From positions 1,364,001 through 1,428,000 of the forward strand of contig NW_025062478.1 of NCBI RefSeq assembly GCF_000002995.4: a DNA stretch of 64,000 nucleotides, in the 5' to 3' direction. The stretch's first letter is position 1; the number at the start of each line of letters is the position of its first letter. Under the pieces are notes generated by a model, which did not search any database, had not been told where the DNA came from, and saw only the letters and a program-made list of their open reading frames with translations. This document shows positions 37,656-50,570 of the stretch, piece after piece. Origin of the DNA: Brugia malayi. Taxonomy: Eukaryota > Nematoda > Chromadorea > Rhabditida > Onchocercidae. A program made the translations under genes and the position numbers.

Positions 37656-40152
37656 TTGAAAAATGAAGAATTAAACAAAGAGCACTAAATCATATTACAT
37701 TTATTTCATTTTTAACGCATTACACTTTTTTTTTTGCTTTCAATATGGCAAATTGATAGACCAACAAAAAAAAAAAAAAAAAAAAAAATTAAATCTTTTT
37801 GCTACAATGATTTATGTTTGTTTACTTTCTCTTTCATTTCAATGAGGGATCTTTAAATTTCTAAATCATTTAAGTTTTAATATTTATTTCTAATCAATAA
37901 TAGAAAAAAAAATTTATATAGTTTTTTTTTTTTTTTGCAATATTAGCTTATTATTAGCAAAAACTCAAACAGTTTTACATAAATGTTAGCTGAAGTAAGC
38001 GTAAATTCTTTTTTGATACTTTTTAGTTGCACAGTAGAAAAAATTTAAATTTAACAGTTTAAAGAAATAAAGAAATTAGCTACTCAATTAACATTTAATT
38101 GCAAAATTAAATGAAAGATAATTTGGTAAATTTTTTTTTGATAATTCTAAATTACTCGAAATTAACTGATTGTTAATAAAATTATTAGCAACTTCTAATT
38201 GAATTATTTTTGTATATTAATTGATTTAAACTACTGAAATTTCAATTTTGCCATTCATATTTATGTTTAAGCTTTTTTTATTATCAACAACTATCACACT
38301 ACAATTGTTAAATTAACAACAAAAAAAAAATGATGCAATATTTTGAAAAAGGCTTTATAGCCGGCAAAAATTCTCGGTATTGTTTTAAATTAATTTTAAA
38401 TAACATAGAGTTATTAGTGATTTTATGCAAGGAAAGAAAGGAAAAGATGAAAATAAAATATTATTGGTATGTCAGTGCGGATAGTAACTAAAACTTTCAG
38501 TAGAATTGTACTTTCTCTTTAATTACTATTAAAGAAAAGAATATTGTTAAATCTTTAAGAGACAACCATTTATCAGTGTCACTTTTGTGATAAGACTATT
38601 TGCGCTAACGACTTATCACTATTCTTACCACCGTAAATTATTATCACAATTGTTCCATTAACAGTATTATTACATTTTAACAGCATAAAACAAACACTAA
38701 ATTACTTTCAAATTAAAATTTAACCTTAAGTTCTCATATGATATTATTTCTACCGTTTAAAGAGTAACTGTTACTAATCATTCATTAGTCTAAGTTAAAA
38801 TTTACTAGTAAGCAGTGTTAATAACAGTAAAACTAGGCAAAGTTATGCTTTCAGTATTAGTATAATTGAAATACCAAATTGAAAAAAATACTAATCTTAT
38901 ACATATTTACTGTTTCCACACAATAAAAGGTAATTCAGGCACATTCCAAATGCGCAACTGACCTACTTAGCATAAGCATCACCATATTAGCATATTGCGC
39001 CTTATTGTCAAAACAGGTATCATTAAAGATTAAAATTAAACTGCAGTACTAATTTCAACCACACTTAGCTAGCGGGATGTTATAAAAAAAATTATAAAAA
39101 GAAATTTTTGTTTTTTCAATTATTTCATTTCTTTTTATTCAGAATAAAAAAATAATATGTGTTTTATATGTAAAATATGCAATACATATAATATATATAA
39201 TATTTCATATGTATGACACATCTATTAATTTTTAAAATTTAAAAAATTCAAATTAAAATAATAATATACACTAAATAATATTATTGTTTTAACTATAAAT
39301 TGTGACAAGACAGATTATTATATAACTGATTACGTTATTTGTAACCCAGTTAAGTAATAATTCGATTAAATTATAAATGTTAAGCAGCAGATGCATTTTA
39401 AGCATTGTTTATTTTTAGAGCAATTTTAATTAAAATAGAAAAAGACTAAACTTGAGAAACTTTGACAATTTCGTTAAATGAGAAATGACCGTGTTAATCA
39501 TTGAGGATAAAATTTAAATTCAAAACTATTATCTTTAACTTTTTATGAGCAGTAAAGTAGTGCCTTAATTCAAATTCAAAATCAAATGGTAGATAACTCG
39601 ATGGAATCACCACAAATAACTTTGATATGTGTATTTCATCAGAAATGATTGTACTGCCTTATTGATACTAATTTCATTTCACTTTCTTAAGGTAAACTTT
39701 TTACTTCGTACAATTCCAATATATTTCTTATCTATTTCTTCACTTTTCTAAGTAAGATTAAGTGAAAAAATTGTCATTTAAATTCCAAAAAAAAATTTTA
39801 ATTTCGGAAAATTTTTTCGACTTAATCTAACTTTTCCAAGGAAGAGAAATAGATTAGAATAGAGATATTGATAGTTATTGTTATCATATTTGTGCTACAA
39901 ATAAGTAATTTCACTTACAATTAAATATCTGATAGCCTTCCTAGACTATTAGCAAAGTCAAGAATAACTTTTGAGATAAAATTGATTGATTAATTAATAA
40001 ATTTGTACCTTTATGGTTAAATATACAAAGACAATGTGTTAATGGATAAGTGATATAGGCATTGATAGTTGTTGTTGCCAATACTTAAGTACTTGGCTGT
40101 TTATTAACATAAATTAGCTGATATCAACCAATCATTTGCTTATCAATTATGA

Positions 40153-40790
40153 TCAGAAATCAATACCGCATTGTCGTGTTATATTCATTGTTTGATATTG
40201 TTGATAAAGAACAGTTGAAGGAGCGAAACGATGCAGAAATAAAAAGACAATATAAAGTAGACCAATACCAAGAAGGTCACCAACGGATGTTAAAACCGGT
40301 ACCGAACTATTGTCTGGATCCATCCGGAACCACCACAATCCATAAACTGTCACTTGACATAAGTAAAATAATAGAAAACCCTAAAAATTTGCAAAAAGAT
40401 GAATTTATCCATGCATATAATTGATTAAAACAAATCATTTAGAAATAATCATTATGACTGAATTTTTGTTCAAATTGAAATTATATCAAAATCAATTATT
40501 GCCACTTCTGAGTAGATCTCTCTGTGTTAACAGTTTTATCACAGTTTTATCAGTCAATCATCTACTACAAACCTAAAAAGCAAACATAGTTCAAAGTTCA
40601 AAGAGAAATTATTACTTGCACAAGAGCAGCCATAACGTATGATCCAACAAAAATCCAACTAAAGTTAACATTTTTTGCTGTAAAAATAACCACAACGACA
40701 AAGAGAAAATTGTATGGAATCGCTGTTACTATTAGCAAAATTGCCACTTTTGAATCCAAATCTGAAATTTATGAAAACCTGCTAAACTAA

Positions 40791-40847
<57 letters not shown>

Positions 40848-43800
40848 TACTATTGCTATTTATTCTATTTATTCTATTACTATTAATTGCTAATGCAAAA
40901 GCAATTGAAATTTTTGTGTTATTCCTCAATATTTTTGGCTTTTTCCTTTCTCCTTTTCTTTTAAATTTCGTACTACTTATTTTAAATAAATCCAATTGTT
41001 TTTTTTTTTTTTTATTTCGATTTCAAAACTAATTGTAAGCATTGACACAAGCCATAAATTAATAAAGCATTAAATTTTTGAACGGAAAAGACGAAAATCA
41101 TGGAAAAGAAAACTAAGTTATGCAAGTTATCTTAGCAATGATCAATTAAGAGTAATTAAAAGTAATGATTAATTAAGAGTAATGATCAATTAAGAGTAAT
41201 GATCAATTAAGAGTTAATGCCACAAGAAGCTATTAAACAAATTAATATCAATCGTAATTTTATGATTATCATCGTTTCACACTCCAAGTAATTAAGAATA
41301 GTGAGAAAATTCGATGAGTGAGGTAACTATTCGACTGATTAGCAGTCAAAAAAATTGTCTGACAGTGTCATATGGCAAAAAATTGTTTATTTTGAAGTTT
41401 GAAATACATAAATTTTATCGATTGGGTAAGAAAAATGGATTTGATAGGATATTTACTAATAATATTATCAAAAATTAAAAAAAAAAAAATGAATTCTAAA
41501 GAATTCTCAAAATTTGTTTTCCATCAAAAAGTCTGAAACAGCGTTTGATTGTTTCAGGATTTAAATTCCGGTGAAATCATTCATTACGTCAGACAAGTGT
41601 ACCTTACATGTTATGATGAATCAGGTCCAAATATTGGTCACTAGGATATACCAAATTATTCAATTTTGAACATTTATAACTTGAAATATGACTTTGTCTA
41701 ATTTCATATTCATCTAATCTTTTTCAGTAGATGTTAAAATATTTTCAACTGATTTACTAGTGAGCAAATAATTTCAATACACAAATATTTTTATTATTTC
41801 TTATAATTTTACTTTAATTAATAGCGATATGCTTGAGCTTTTAGTTTTTATCATTTAAAATTCACAGTATTTTTTTACACTAATCTCAAAAAGTAATTGA
41901 AATTTTCAATTTTAAATTATAATAACTAGACATATATACATTTTACTACAATGCAAAAGGAGTATATATTTAAAAAAAAAAAAAAAAAAATTGTTAAGAT
42001 CAGACAATATTTCAAATATTTTGTTAATCAATTAAAATGAATTTATCATAGATGCTCTTCATCTTGTTTTTATTTTTGTTTTTTAAGTCCATTTTCCTTC
42101 TCTATTTTAAAAATAAAACTTTTTAATGAAAAAAAAAATATCAGTAATTGTATCGCTAATTTTTAATTCATAATATTTATGCCAAAGAAATTTTATAATT
42201 CTCTCTCTCTATGCTATTTTATACTTTGAATATTTACCAAACTTTTTATATAAACAAGTTTATTTTAGAGATGAAAATGCTAACGCTTACGGCGTAAACA
42301 TAAAAAACGTAATGGATTTAAAAAAGTCCATATAGTTGTACCAGCCGGAAGTTTACCGAGTGAATATTCCGATAAATGTAATGCTGTAGCAAGACGACTG
42401 GATTGTACACTTACACGATTACCAGCAAGTCCTATAAATTTTAAACAGGTAGCAATTTTTTTTTTTTTTTTAATTAATCAAAGGTATGTGTTTTTGTCAA
42501 AGATATATGCTTAATTTTATTATGAACTGATGTTTAACTTTTTTTTTTTTTTTTTTTTTTTGCTAAAATTTATAAATTTCAAATGAGAAAAAAAGTTTTT
42601 TATTTTTTTGCATTGAAAAAAAAATTTCTATATGATTTTAAAAATGCACCTGTAATAAGTGGATGAAGTGCAGCAATACCTGGAAAAACAACAATTGCTG
42701 ACTGAAGTAGTAAGCCGCTACAGCTGAAATCTGAAATATGATGAACTACTGGCACTTTTGAAATTTGTCACATCTAGCAAATTCTCAGAAGATAGTGATA
42801 ATTTTTAAAAGTTTGAGTTTAAGAGTTTTTAAACAAATCACACTTAAAGCAAGAATTGAAATTTTTTCATAAAAAAAAAGCAAAACAAAACAAAAAATTT
42901 TGTAATGATAAGAAATATAAAAATTATAATTGATTAAATGAAAATTTATTAACTATTATTGATGATAACATTTCAAATTTCTTTTTAGTATATTTAGAAT
43001 AATTTTTTTTTTTAATTTTAATTTGATAATTACTATTAACTTTTTTTTTTTTTTGACACAAACACTAACCATCCGACAATAATAGCTGCTGTGACAGCAA
43101 ACCAACCATCCCTTAGAATAGACCTTGTCCGAGGTTCTTTTGCAGCATAGTAAGCAAGAAATGGTGTTGTGCAGAATAAACAAATCAATAGTACAATATT
43201 GAAAATGTATAATTTATGAATGTATATATGAACTACTAACATTCCTATACCAATCTGAAAAGTTACCTGGAAATTACTCTGACAATTTAATACTTTAATA
43301 GCCAGGTAAATTAAATGTTCTAATGGCTAGCACTTATCTACTTTATAAATCATTTGAATTAATTTTAAGCAGTATAATAAAAAAATATAAATATAAAGTA
43401 TTATAAAAAATATAAATATAAAGTATTAGAAAAAATATAAATATAAAGTATTATAAAAAAAATATAAATATTAAGTATTATAAAAAATATAAATATAAAG
43501 TATTATAAAAAATATAAATATTAAGTATTATAAAAAATATAAATATTAAGTATTATAAAAAATATAAATATTAAGTATTATAAAAAATACAAATATTAAG
43601 CAAAATCAAAAACAAAAACATAAATATTAAGCAACATAAAAAAAAAAAAGTTACAAGAATAATCTATTAAAAAATGAAGAAATAATAAAAGAAGCAAATT
43701 TCATTAAGCTTTAGATCAATTCTCACCTTTTTTTTTCTTTTTTTTCAAAATAATTGCTTACCCAATTACTTCATTACTAGCACTCATTTAAAGAATGTAT

Positions 43801-45743
43801 AATTGATTTTAACACTTAAAAACTAATTTAAAAAAAAAAGCAACTTGTTTCAGATCATAAAAATGATAAAGATTGAAAGAATTTTCAATTAAAATTTAAT
43901 CAAATCTAAACTAAATTAGAAATTATTAACTATACAAAGTGTTTTTTTTTTTTTTGTTATGTTTAATTAAAAATTTACAAGCATAATTAATGTGATAAAA
44001 TCGCTAAAAGTTGCGATAAGTGGCGCAGCGATATTATCAGGATCGATGCCATATCGGCGAGATGAAACAACAATAGCTATCATTACAAAGCCAACAACAA
44101 AAGATGATAACGATGCTGTATAAATACCACTTGAAAGTATCACTGTTATATGAGAGTGCTTAAACTAAAATGATTAATTAATGATAATTTAGCATATCTA
44201 AATGATTTGTATAAATTGAAACAATAAAGAAATTATCAACGTTTCAAATAATACCTTTAAGTGCTAAATAATTTTTTGATAAGAAAAATTTTGTTGTAAT
44301 ATTTTCAGTAAGCTAATTTAAGATAAATTTTAATAAAATAAACTTTCATTTTTTTTTTTAAAAAAAAAAAAAATGAAAGAAAACTTTTTCTTATTCTGAA
44401 TTACATAAATTTTTTTTTCTGTACTTCGTCATGATACTGTTAATTTAATTATAATTAATACTGTTAATAATTATAATTACTGTTAATTATAATTAATTTG
44501 TTAACAATTTAGAATGATACAATATAAATGATATAACTGATAAAAAATGATAAGCATACATCACAATTAATTAAGCTAATTGCACTGCTTAATAAAGCTG
44601 CAAAAAATGATAAAACAATTGCTTGCATCTCAATAAGACATAAATTAAATCGAGCAATAAAAAAAATTTCGCCTGCATTATTCGTTTGACCTGCATTACT
44701 CTAAAATTACAAAATTAATATTATTATTACTTTTTCTAATTTGAGACAAAATTTTAGGAAAAAAAAAAAATTCATTTTTGGTTGTTTTTTTTTTTTTTTT
44801 TTTTCCTTTTCTTATTTTCTATTATAAATGAATTTATTTGATTTAATAAATAAATGTTAGTGCTATTGGTAATTTACAATATCAAAAAAAAAAAATATTC
44901 GTATCAAAAATGATCTAAATCACAGACCAAAGTGCAAAATCGTGATGCATAGGTTACTTCAAGATTGCCTTTTAGGCCAAGTAAAGCTGGTACCAGAATA
45001 AATGCCTCAGGTACATATAAAAAAAACCACCAATGTTGTGCTCGTTCAAAAAATAGCCCAATGCAAATCTGTCCTAGTCCAGCAATAAAGAATGGTAATA
45101 ATGTCTGAAAATTTTTTTTTTTTTATTTTATTATTTATTATTTTCTCAACAAATATTAGATAATTTTCAAAAAAATCGAAGTAAATATTATTACATTTAC
45201 CATCTTTTCCTAATAAAATACTGTGATACAGCTTTCAAATCGTAACCTCTGACCTCTGTAATGATCGTAATCACCGTAGATGCCAGCCAATCTGTATGGA
45301 AAGGCAAATTTCAGAATACTTGGATCATCCTTTTTTACTATAAAAATATGATGACATACTTGTTTTAAAACGCTGATCAATATTGTCTTCTCTCTTCCAC
45401 CATCTAAACATTGAAATTAATTAAAACAAATATAAGAATATATACAATAAATAATAAATAAATAAAATAAAATAAATAAAAAATAAATAAATAAAATTTT
45501 TATGATTGAAACTTTCTATATAATTAATTTTTCATTATACTAATATTGAAATTCTAATTACATCTCATTCAGCTTATTTTTACATCATCAATAGAATTAG
45601 AAATACTTCGATATTAAAGAATTAAAATGTTTCTTGTGAAATATTTCAAAATTTTTAAAACATTGAGTGATTTCTTGAGGTTGATCTGATGTAGAAACTA
45701 TTGATTGCGAGAGTACTGATTCTGATCGTCGTATTTTCGCCAT
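40153..45743 (-). CDS. SLC41/MgtE-type magnesium transporter, 11 exons
   Basis: Exons: 45743-45607, 45403-45360, 45291-45254, 45104-44928, 44700-44560, 44164-43979, 43254-43070, 42723-42650, 42431-42291, 40761-40616, 40380-40153; 498 residues. Both halves of the tandem MgtE repeat are visible. First half: TLLPFFIAGLGQICIG, then EAFILVPALLGLKGNLEVT (strongly conserved) and GIDPDNIAAPLIATFSD. Second half: HPLITGLAGNRVSVQSSRLA, where the usual GIGGN is GLAGN, then a long loop and FRMDPDNSSVPVLTSVGDLL. The paired PDN and Asp residues line the magnesium path in this family. About ten membrane segments are expected. The N-terminal ~60 residues are cytoplasmic and diverged; exons 2 and 3 are short (44 and 38 nt) and chosen because their phases and the first membrane helix fit. 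The 5' UTR is purine-rich after an acceptor ATATTTCAG. Family role: magnesium transport across plasma membrane. Confidence 0.9.
40793..40880. repeat. ATT microsatellite in an SLC41 intron
   Basis: A pure ATT run of about 17 units followed by interrupted ATTACT and ATTCT units. It lies just upstream of SLC41 exon 10 and produces open frames of poly-Leu and poly-Asn on the two strands, which are not genes. Confidence 0.95.
43373..43605. repeat. 22-23-bp minisatellite in an SLC41 intron
   Basis: About ten tandem copies of AAAAATATAAATATAAAGTA plus TTAT, with AAAG/TTAAG alternation between early and late copies. It lies in the intron between exons 6 and 7. Confidence 0.95.
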
Positions 45744-48621
45744 TGCAATTTCTTTTTCTTTTCTTTTTTCTTTTTCTTTTTTTTTTTTTTTTCACTGAAA
45801 TATTGAAAAACATTTAAAGACAAAATGTTGACGGATGTTTTCATTAATTTTTTCATTGTACCTTAAATAAAAGTGTAAGAAATTAATTGCAAATTTACTC
45901 TGAAACAAAATTAGAAATTATTACAGAGATTAATAAATAATCAACCGAACTAACAAATCAAAAAATGAATTAATTATTGTATAAAAATTATTTTTAAAGA
46001 TTAATTGTTCATGATATTTGCATATATTTGTGCATTAAAAAGTTTTTCCTTCATGTTTTCATCTATTAACTTTTTCCTGAACTGAACTCTTTCAGGAAAA
46101 AAAAAGGAATTAAGAAGGAATAATGCTTTGATTGATTACAAATAACAGTAAGTTACAATTCTTTTGTTTATCATTCATAGATTTTAAATTGCTTTATAAT
46201 CGATCATTGTTTTCCTATTTTTTTATCATCACAAACTTTATGCTTCTATCTGAATTGATAATTTTGTTATCAGTTGTCTGTTTGTTATCATTCTTTCTTT
46301 TTTTATTATCACGTCACTACGAATTATATCGGATATAAAATATAAGATTGTGAATAATAAGGTTATCTTTTTCTTTTTATAAAAGAGAGAGAAATTTAAA
46401 AGTGAACTGAAAAGCAAATATTTTAAAATTGATAAATTTAGCACCTGAAATTAATATTTCAAAGTAATTCCACAAAATTACAAATATTTACACCAATTAT
46501 TTCAAATCATTCTATTATATTTCCTGCAATTATTTATGACAAAATTGTCGGCAAAATATTGAGGTGAATATTTGGTGACACTAATTTACATGCAGTGAAT
46601 ATTTGGTGACACTAATTTACATGCAGTTAAACTAAAGTAATTCATAAGCGTAATTTAGTGATATTAACTTTAATCAGAGTTTTCTTTCTTTTTCCAGAAT
46701 TTCTGATCAGTTTTTGCAGAATTAATGTAAGTCATTTAATTATGGAAGTGAAAAATTCTGACATATTAAAATTTTTTGAAATTTTACAAAATTACAAATA
46801 TTTATTTTATTATTATTAAAAAGTTCTGTGATAGAAAGTGTTATTCTATGAGATTATTGATCATAAAGTTTTAAACATTATTTATTTATAAATAATCCTA
46901 AGCTATGAACAAAAAAAAATTCCTATATGATGTGATTTGAAGAGAAAAAAGAGATTTAATTTATTTCAAATTTATAATTTCACTTCCATAAACCATCTGT
47001 GATTGCTTACTCTATTTGATTTGTTAATTTGACACCCAATTCAATACCAAATATTTTTATCAATTTTCAAGTAATGACTGCCGTTGATTGTTTATTTCAT
47101 TTTGTTTACATGTAACTCTTCATGCATGCAGCTGCACTTTTACTGCATCTTGCAAGATGTGTCATCCATCCATCATTCTATGCATAACTGTAGAGCATAA
47201 ATTGCATGTTATCTCTCTTTTACCTCCACAAACACATTTATTGTCTCTTGATAAATGATTAGCTTCATGTACTACTTCACAATTTCAAATTGAATTTGCA
47301 TTTTGAATTTAGATAATTGCAATTTATATTTTAAATTTAGATAGTTGCAATTTATATTTTAAATTTAGATAGCTGCAATTTGTATTTTGAATTTAGATAG
47401 TTGCAGATATTTTGTTGCTGTTATGCAGATTACTTGCATTCATAAAAGTTAGCTTATTCGAGCTAGCTGGCCTAGGATTAAGAAAAAAGAAAAACACTTT
47501 GTTAAAATGATATTGGCCCAGATATCGAGATATACTGGCCAGATAACTCTTGATAACTTTAACTTTTGAATTTCACTGTCATTTTTTAAGTCTCATTTAT
47601 CATTTACTGAAATAGCATTGAAATATGCATTGCAACTTTAAACAAAATAATTGCAAACAGTTAACAACAATCGATTTTTTTCATTATTTACTTTATTGAA
47701 TTGTCTATTACTGTATTTTCTTCATTGTTTATTCAAATTGTAAATCATTCATTTCAATTACAAATATTTTATAAAATGAAAAATCCAAATTTTTAGTTTA
47801 ATTTATCTGAATTAATTTCAATTTCTTCTCCATTCCACTTCTTTTCTACTCATTTCTATGTAAAATTTATATCTAATTAGCATAATTATTATTTAGTCAT
47901 AGAAATTTGAAATTATTGATTTGTTAGATTTTTTTATGAGAATTGAAATCTTTTTGATAGCAGTAAAAGATCATGATAATATCATAATTATTTATTATAA
48001 AATTAATGTCATATCTCCCTGGAACATTTCAACTTATAATTATTTAAGAACAATGATAAGAAGAAAATGCAAATTACTGTTGCAAAATTTTTCATTTGCA
48101 TTCAAAAACATTCAAATGTTGAAAATTTCAATTCGAGATTAAAAGAAAAAAAAAAAGGAACTTCTTATTAAAAATGTTAAAAAGATTATAGCATTAAAAA
48201 AGAAAAAAGAAAAAATGAAATTAAGAATTGAATAATTTAATAATTTAAATTAAACATTTGCTCAAGTATATGCTAATAAATGATTTATAATTAGTAAACA
48301 ATTTTTTAACATACCATCTCAGATCTATCCTTTCTCTAAAAATTTAAATTACTTTTTGTGCACATTCCCTTAAAATTACAAAAACTTCCTCTAAAGATTG
48401 ATGCATTCTTTCTGAATAGAAATATTTCAATAAATTATTTCAATTTTTCACACAAAAAATTCAAAAAAACAAATTCTTACCTCTTTTTTCTTTTTTTGAT
48501 TCTAATTGAAAATTTACATTATGTAACAAAATCATATGACTTAATTTTTACAAAAATTTTTGACGAATATTATTAATGAAAAAATAAATTTTTGTTGTAA
48601 AAAAAAAAAATAAATAAATTA
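45744..48621. other. Intergenic region upstream of SLC41
   Basis: No gene found. SLC41 promoter and 5' UTR acceptor lie at the left end (45744-45800). Holds a 31-bp direct duplication (46564-46625) and a 28-bp minisatellite of four copies (47300-47411, ATTTTGAATTTAGATAATTG followed by CAATTTAT). Open frames at 46132, 46238, 47921 and 48358 show only AT-rich composition. Confidence 0.6.
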
Positions 48622-50570
48622 TTAAGTTTTTTTATACACAAAACAAATAACTTTTTCTTTTTGTGCTTCACAATATTCTGTCGTACTAACAATATAAGTA
48701 AAGCCTGCATCTGAACAAATAATATCCAAGTCATTTTCTTTTATGCTTTCTTGAAATGCTTTATGTATTGATCGTTTCGATATGACCGGATCCGTTTCAT
48801 CCATATTCTAAATAAATCATTTTTATTTATTTATCTAATTTCTCTTCAACAAATTTATTCCATTATTTTGGCAGAAAAAAAAAAAAAAGAAAACTTTACT
48901 AAAGTGTTGATTTTCCTCTTTTTTTTTTTTGATTTATTTTTATTGAATTATTAAATTTGTAAGAAAAAAATAACCTTTTTAAGTAATTCCCTGAGCACTA
49001 AGCTATTACATTTGTTTTCAGAAATTATTACCACTCCATGAGCACTTCGTTCTGTTATTGATGCTGCTGTTGACGATAATGGTGATACTAAAATTTCTTT
49101 ATGATTTTTCAATTTTAATTATTATTAAAAAAAAAAAAAAAAAAAAGAACGATCTTTTATAAATAAATAATTAAGTAAACAAATAAATAAATAAACAAAT
49201 ATACATTGTGTACTAGTTAAGCAATCATAAATACATGAAGCTAAGAAAGAAACAAAAAAAGAAAACTTAAATTTTAAAGTATTCGTTCAATCTTTCAGAG
49301 AATTAAATATATCAAAGAAAATAATTTCCATAATATTTTATCCTAATAGTAACTTTAAAAAAATAGAAAAATGTTTAAAAAATTTAAACCATACATTGAT
49401 GAGTAATATCAGGATTCAAAAATGTTGGATCGTTTAATTTTTCAGCTTCATTTTGAATAGATGGAAATTGCTGAATGTCCGATGTATTCTGTATATCTGT
49501 TTCAGTTCCTAGCAAATTTTGTGGATTTACAGATGGTGGTGAAGCGCCATGCGCAACTGCTAATCCAGCACTTTGCGCAACATTTCGTACAGAATCATAA
49601 ATTCCTTTTTGTGTTGGTCCTAAATGAAATTCAAAATGTTCAAATGGAATTCGAAAATTTCTTTTTGCTATGATAAAAGAAATTTTATATTTTAACAATA
49701 ATATATGCACAAAATATTTTCTTAATTTTATATTTGATATATAAAATTAAACTTAGAATTTTATATTTGATTAGAAATGCAAAAATTTTTTGATATTAAA
49801 AAAAAAAAAAAAAAAAATTAGGGTTAAAATGTTAATGATGAATGTTTTCAATTTTTTTTTCTTTTTTTTTTGTACAACTTTTATAATTTGAAACTTACCG
49901 AAATTTTGACCTCTAGCAGGAGAAGTATAAGTACCAGCGGCGGTATTTCCAGCACCACAATTACAGCTGGACTGTGGTAAGTAAACAGGATAAGATGGTG
50001 GACATAAAGCAATAGGTTGTGGTGGACAAGGTGTTGGTAGGGGACATTGATTACAAATGGGACATATTGGTGGTGGACAAGGAATTGGTGGTGGACAAAT
50101 TGGCTTAAACATAAAAGTATATAGTAGAAAAATAAAAATGAAACAGTGATAAATTTAAAGAAAAACTAATCTTTGAAATAAATATTGAAAGAAATTTGTG
50201 AATGGAAATATTCGAATAATTAATGGAATAAATCGAATTTTTAAATTGATATTAAAAATTAAACTTTAATTTTTTTGAAGTTAAAATTCGATATTAATTA
50301 ATACAACAAATAAGAATGCTATAAAAAGTTTTCCGAAAATTAAAAAAAAAAAATTTTTTTTTTTTCTTTTTGAAAGAAATTTTTAAATGGAAAAGAAAAA
50401 ATAACAATGGGATGTTTACAACTAACAAGTGGTGCAGGAGTGGCACATCCACAACTTTGTGGCATTGGTATGCCACATTCACAGCAACAGTTATTACCGG
50501 TTCCTAACAGGAATGCCTGTACCGGAACGGAAATTTTCAAAAGTATAACAAATATCAGAATGAGTGTCAT
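48622..50570 (-). CDS. Secreted ground-like domain protein (groundhog-like type)
   Basis: Exons 50570-50427, 50103-49899, 49619-49395, 49087-48975 and 48807-48622; 290 residues. The ATG at 50570 begins a clear signal peptide (MTLILIFVILLKISVPVQA), cleaved near residue 19. A cysteine-rich part follows (NNCCCECGIP), then a proline/cysteine-rich part of ICPPPIPCPP type, then a low-complexity linker. The C-terminal ~100 residues are a ground-like domain: KCNSLVLRELL, then SKRSIHKAFQ, DIICSDAGFTYIV, EYCEAQKEKVICFVYKK, with the four conserved cysteines. In nematodes these proteins (GRL and related warthog/quahog families) are hedgehog-related, secreted by hypodermis or other epithelia and linked to cuticle or extracellular matrix. 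Exon 2 uses an AAG acceptor (GTTTAAG). The exon 3 donor is CAAT-GTATGG, chosen because it restores the phase. Confidence 0.93.

Larger units (their letters stand above)
31202..40152. other. 9-kb region without recognised genes, upstream of the Rh gene
   Basis: I found no exon chain on either strand. The right neighbour (SLC41) ends at 40153 and the left neighbour (Rh) starts at 31201, both on the minus strand, so this stretch is the upstream region of the Rh gene. It holds GAT/ATG and CA microsatellites at 31215-31400, a G-run cluster at 35519-35551, a GT/TATG microsatellite at 37497-37655, and many A/T homopolymers. Open frames such as 32519-32704, 34989-35192 and 36630-36824 have no family features. 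Missed short exons or noncoding RNA cannot be excluded. Confidence 0.55.

Noticed and set aside
40340..40370. Non-canonical (GT-AA) splice junction in the last SLC41 intron
   Set aside because: First considered because the obvious acceptors gave the wrong phase. An acceptor TTTTTAG further upstream (exon start 40380) restores phase 0 and adds a membrane segment (GFLLFYLCQVTVYG) that fits the family.
40732..41032. Poly-Leu and poly-Asn open frames on both strands
   Set aside because: Created by an ATT microsatellite inside an SLC41 intron.
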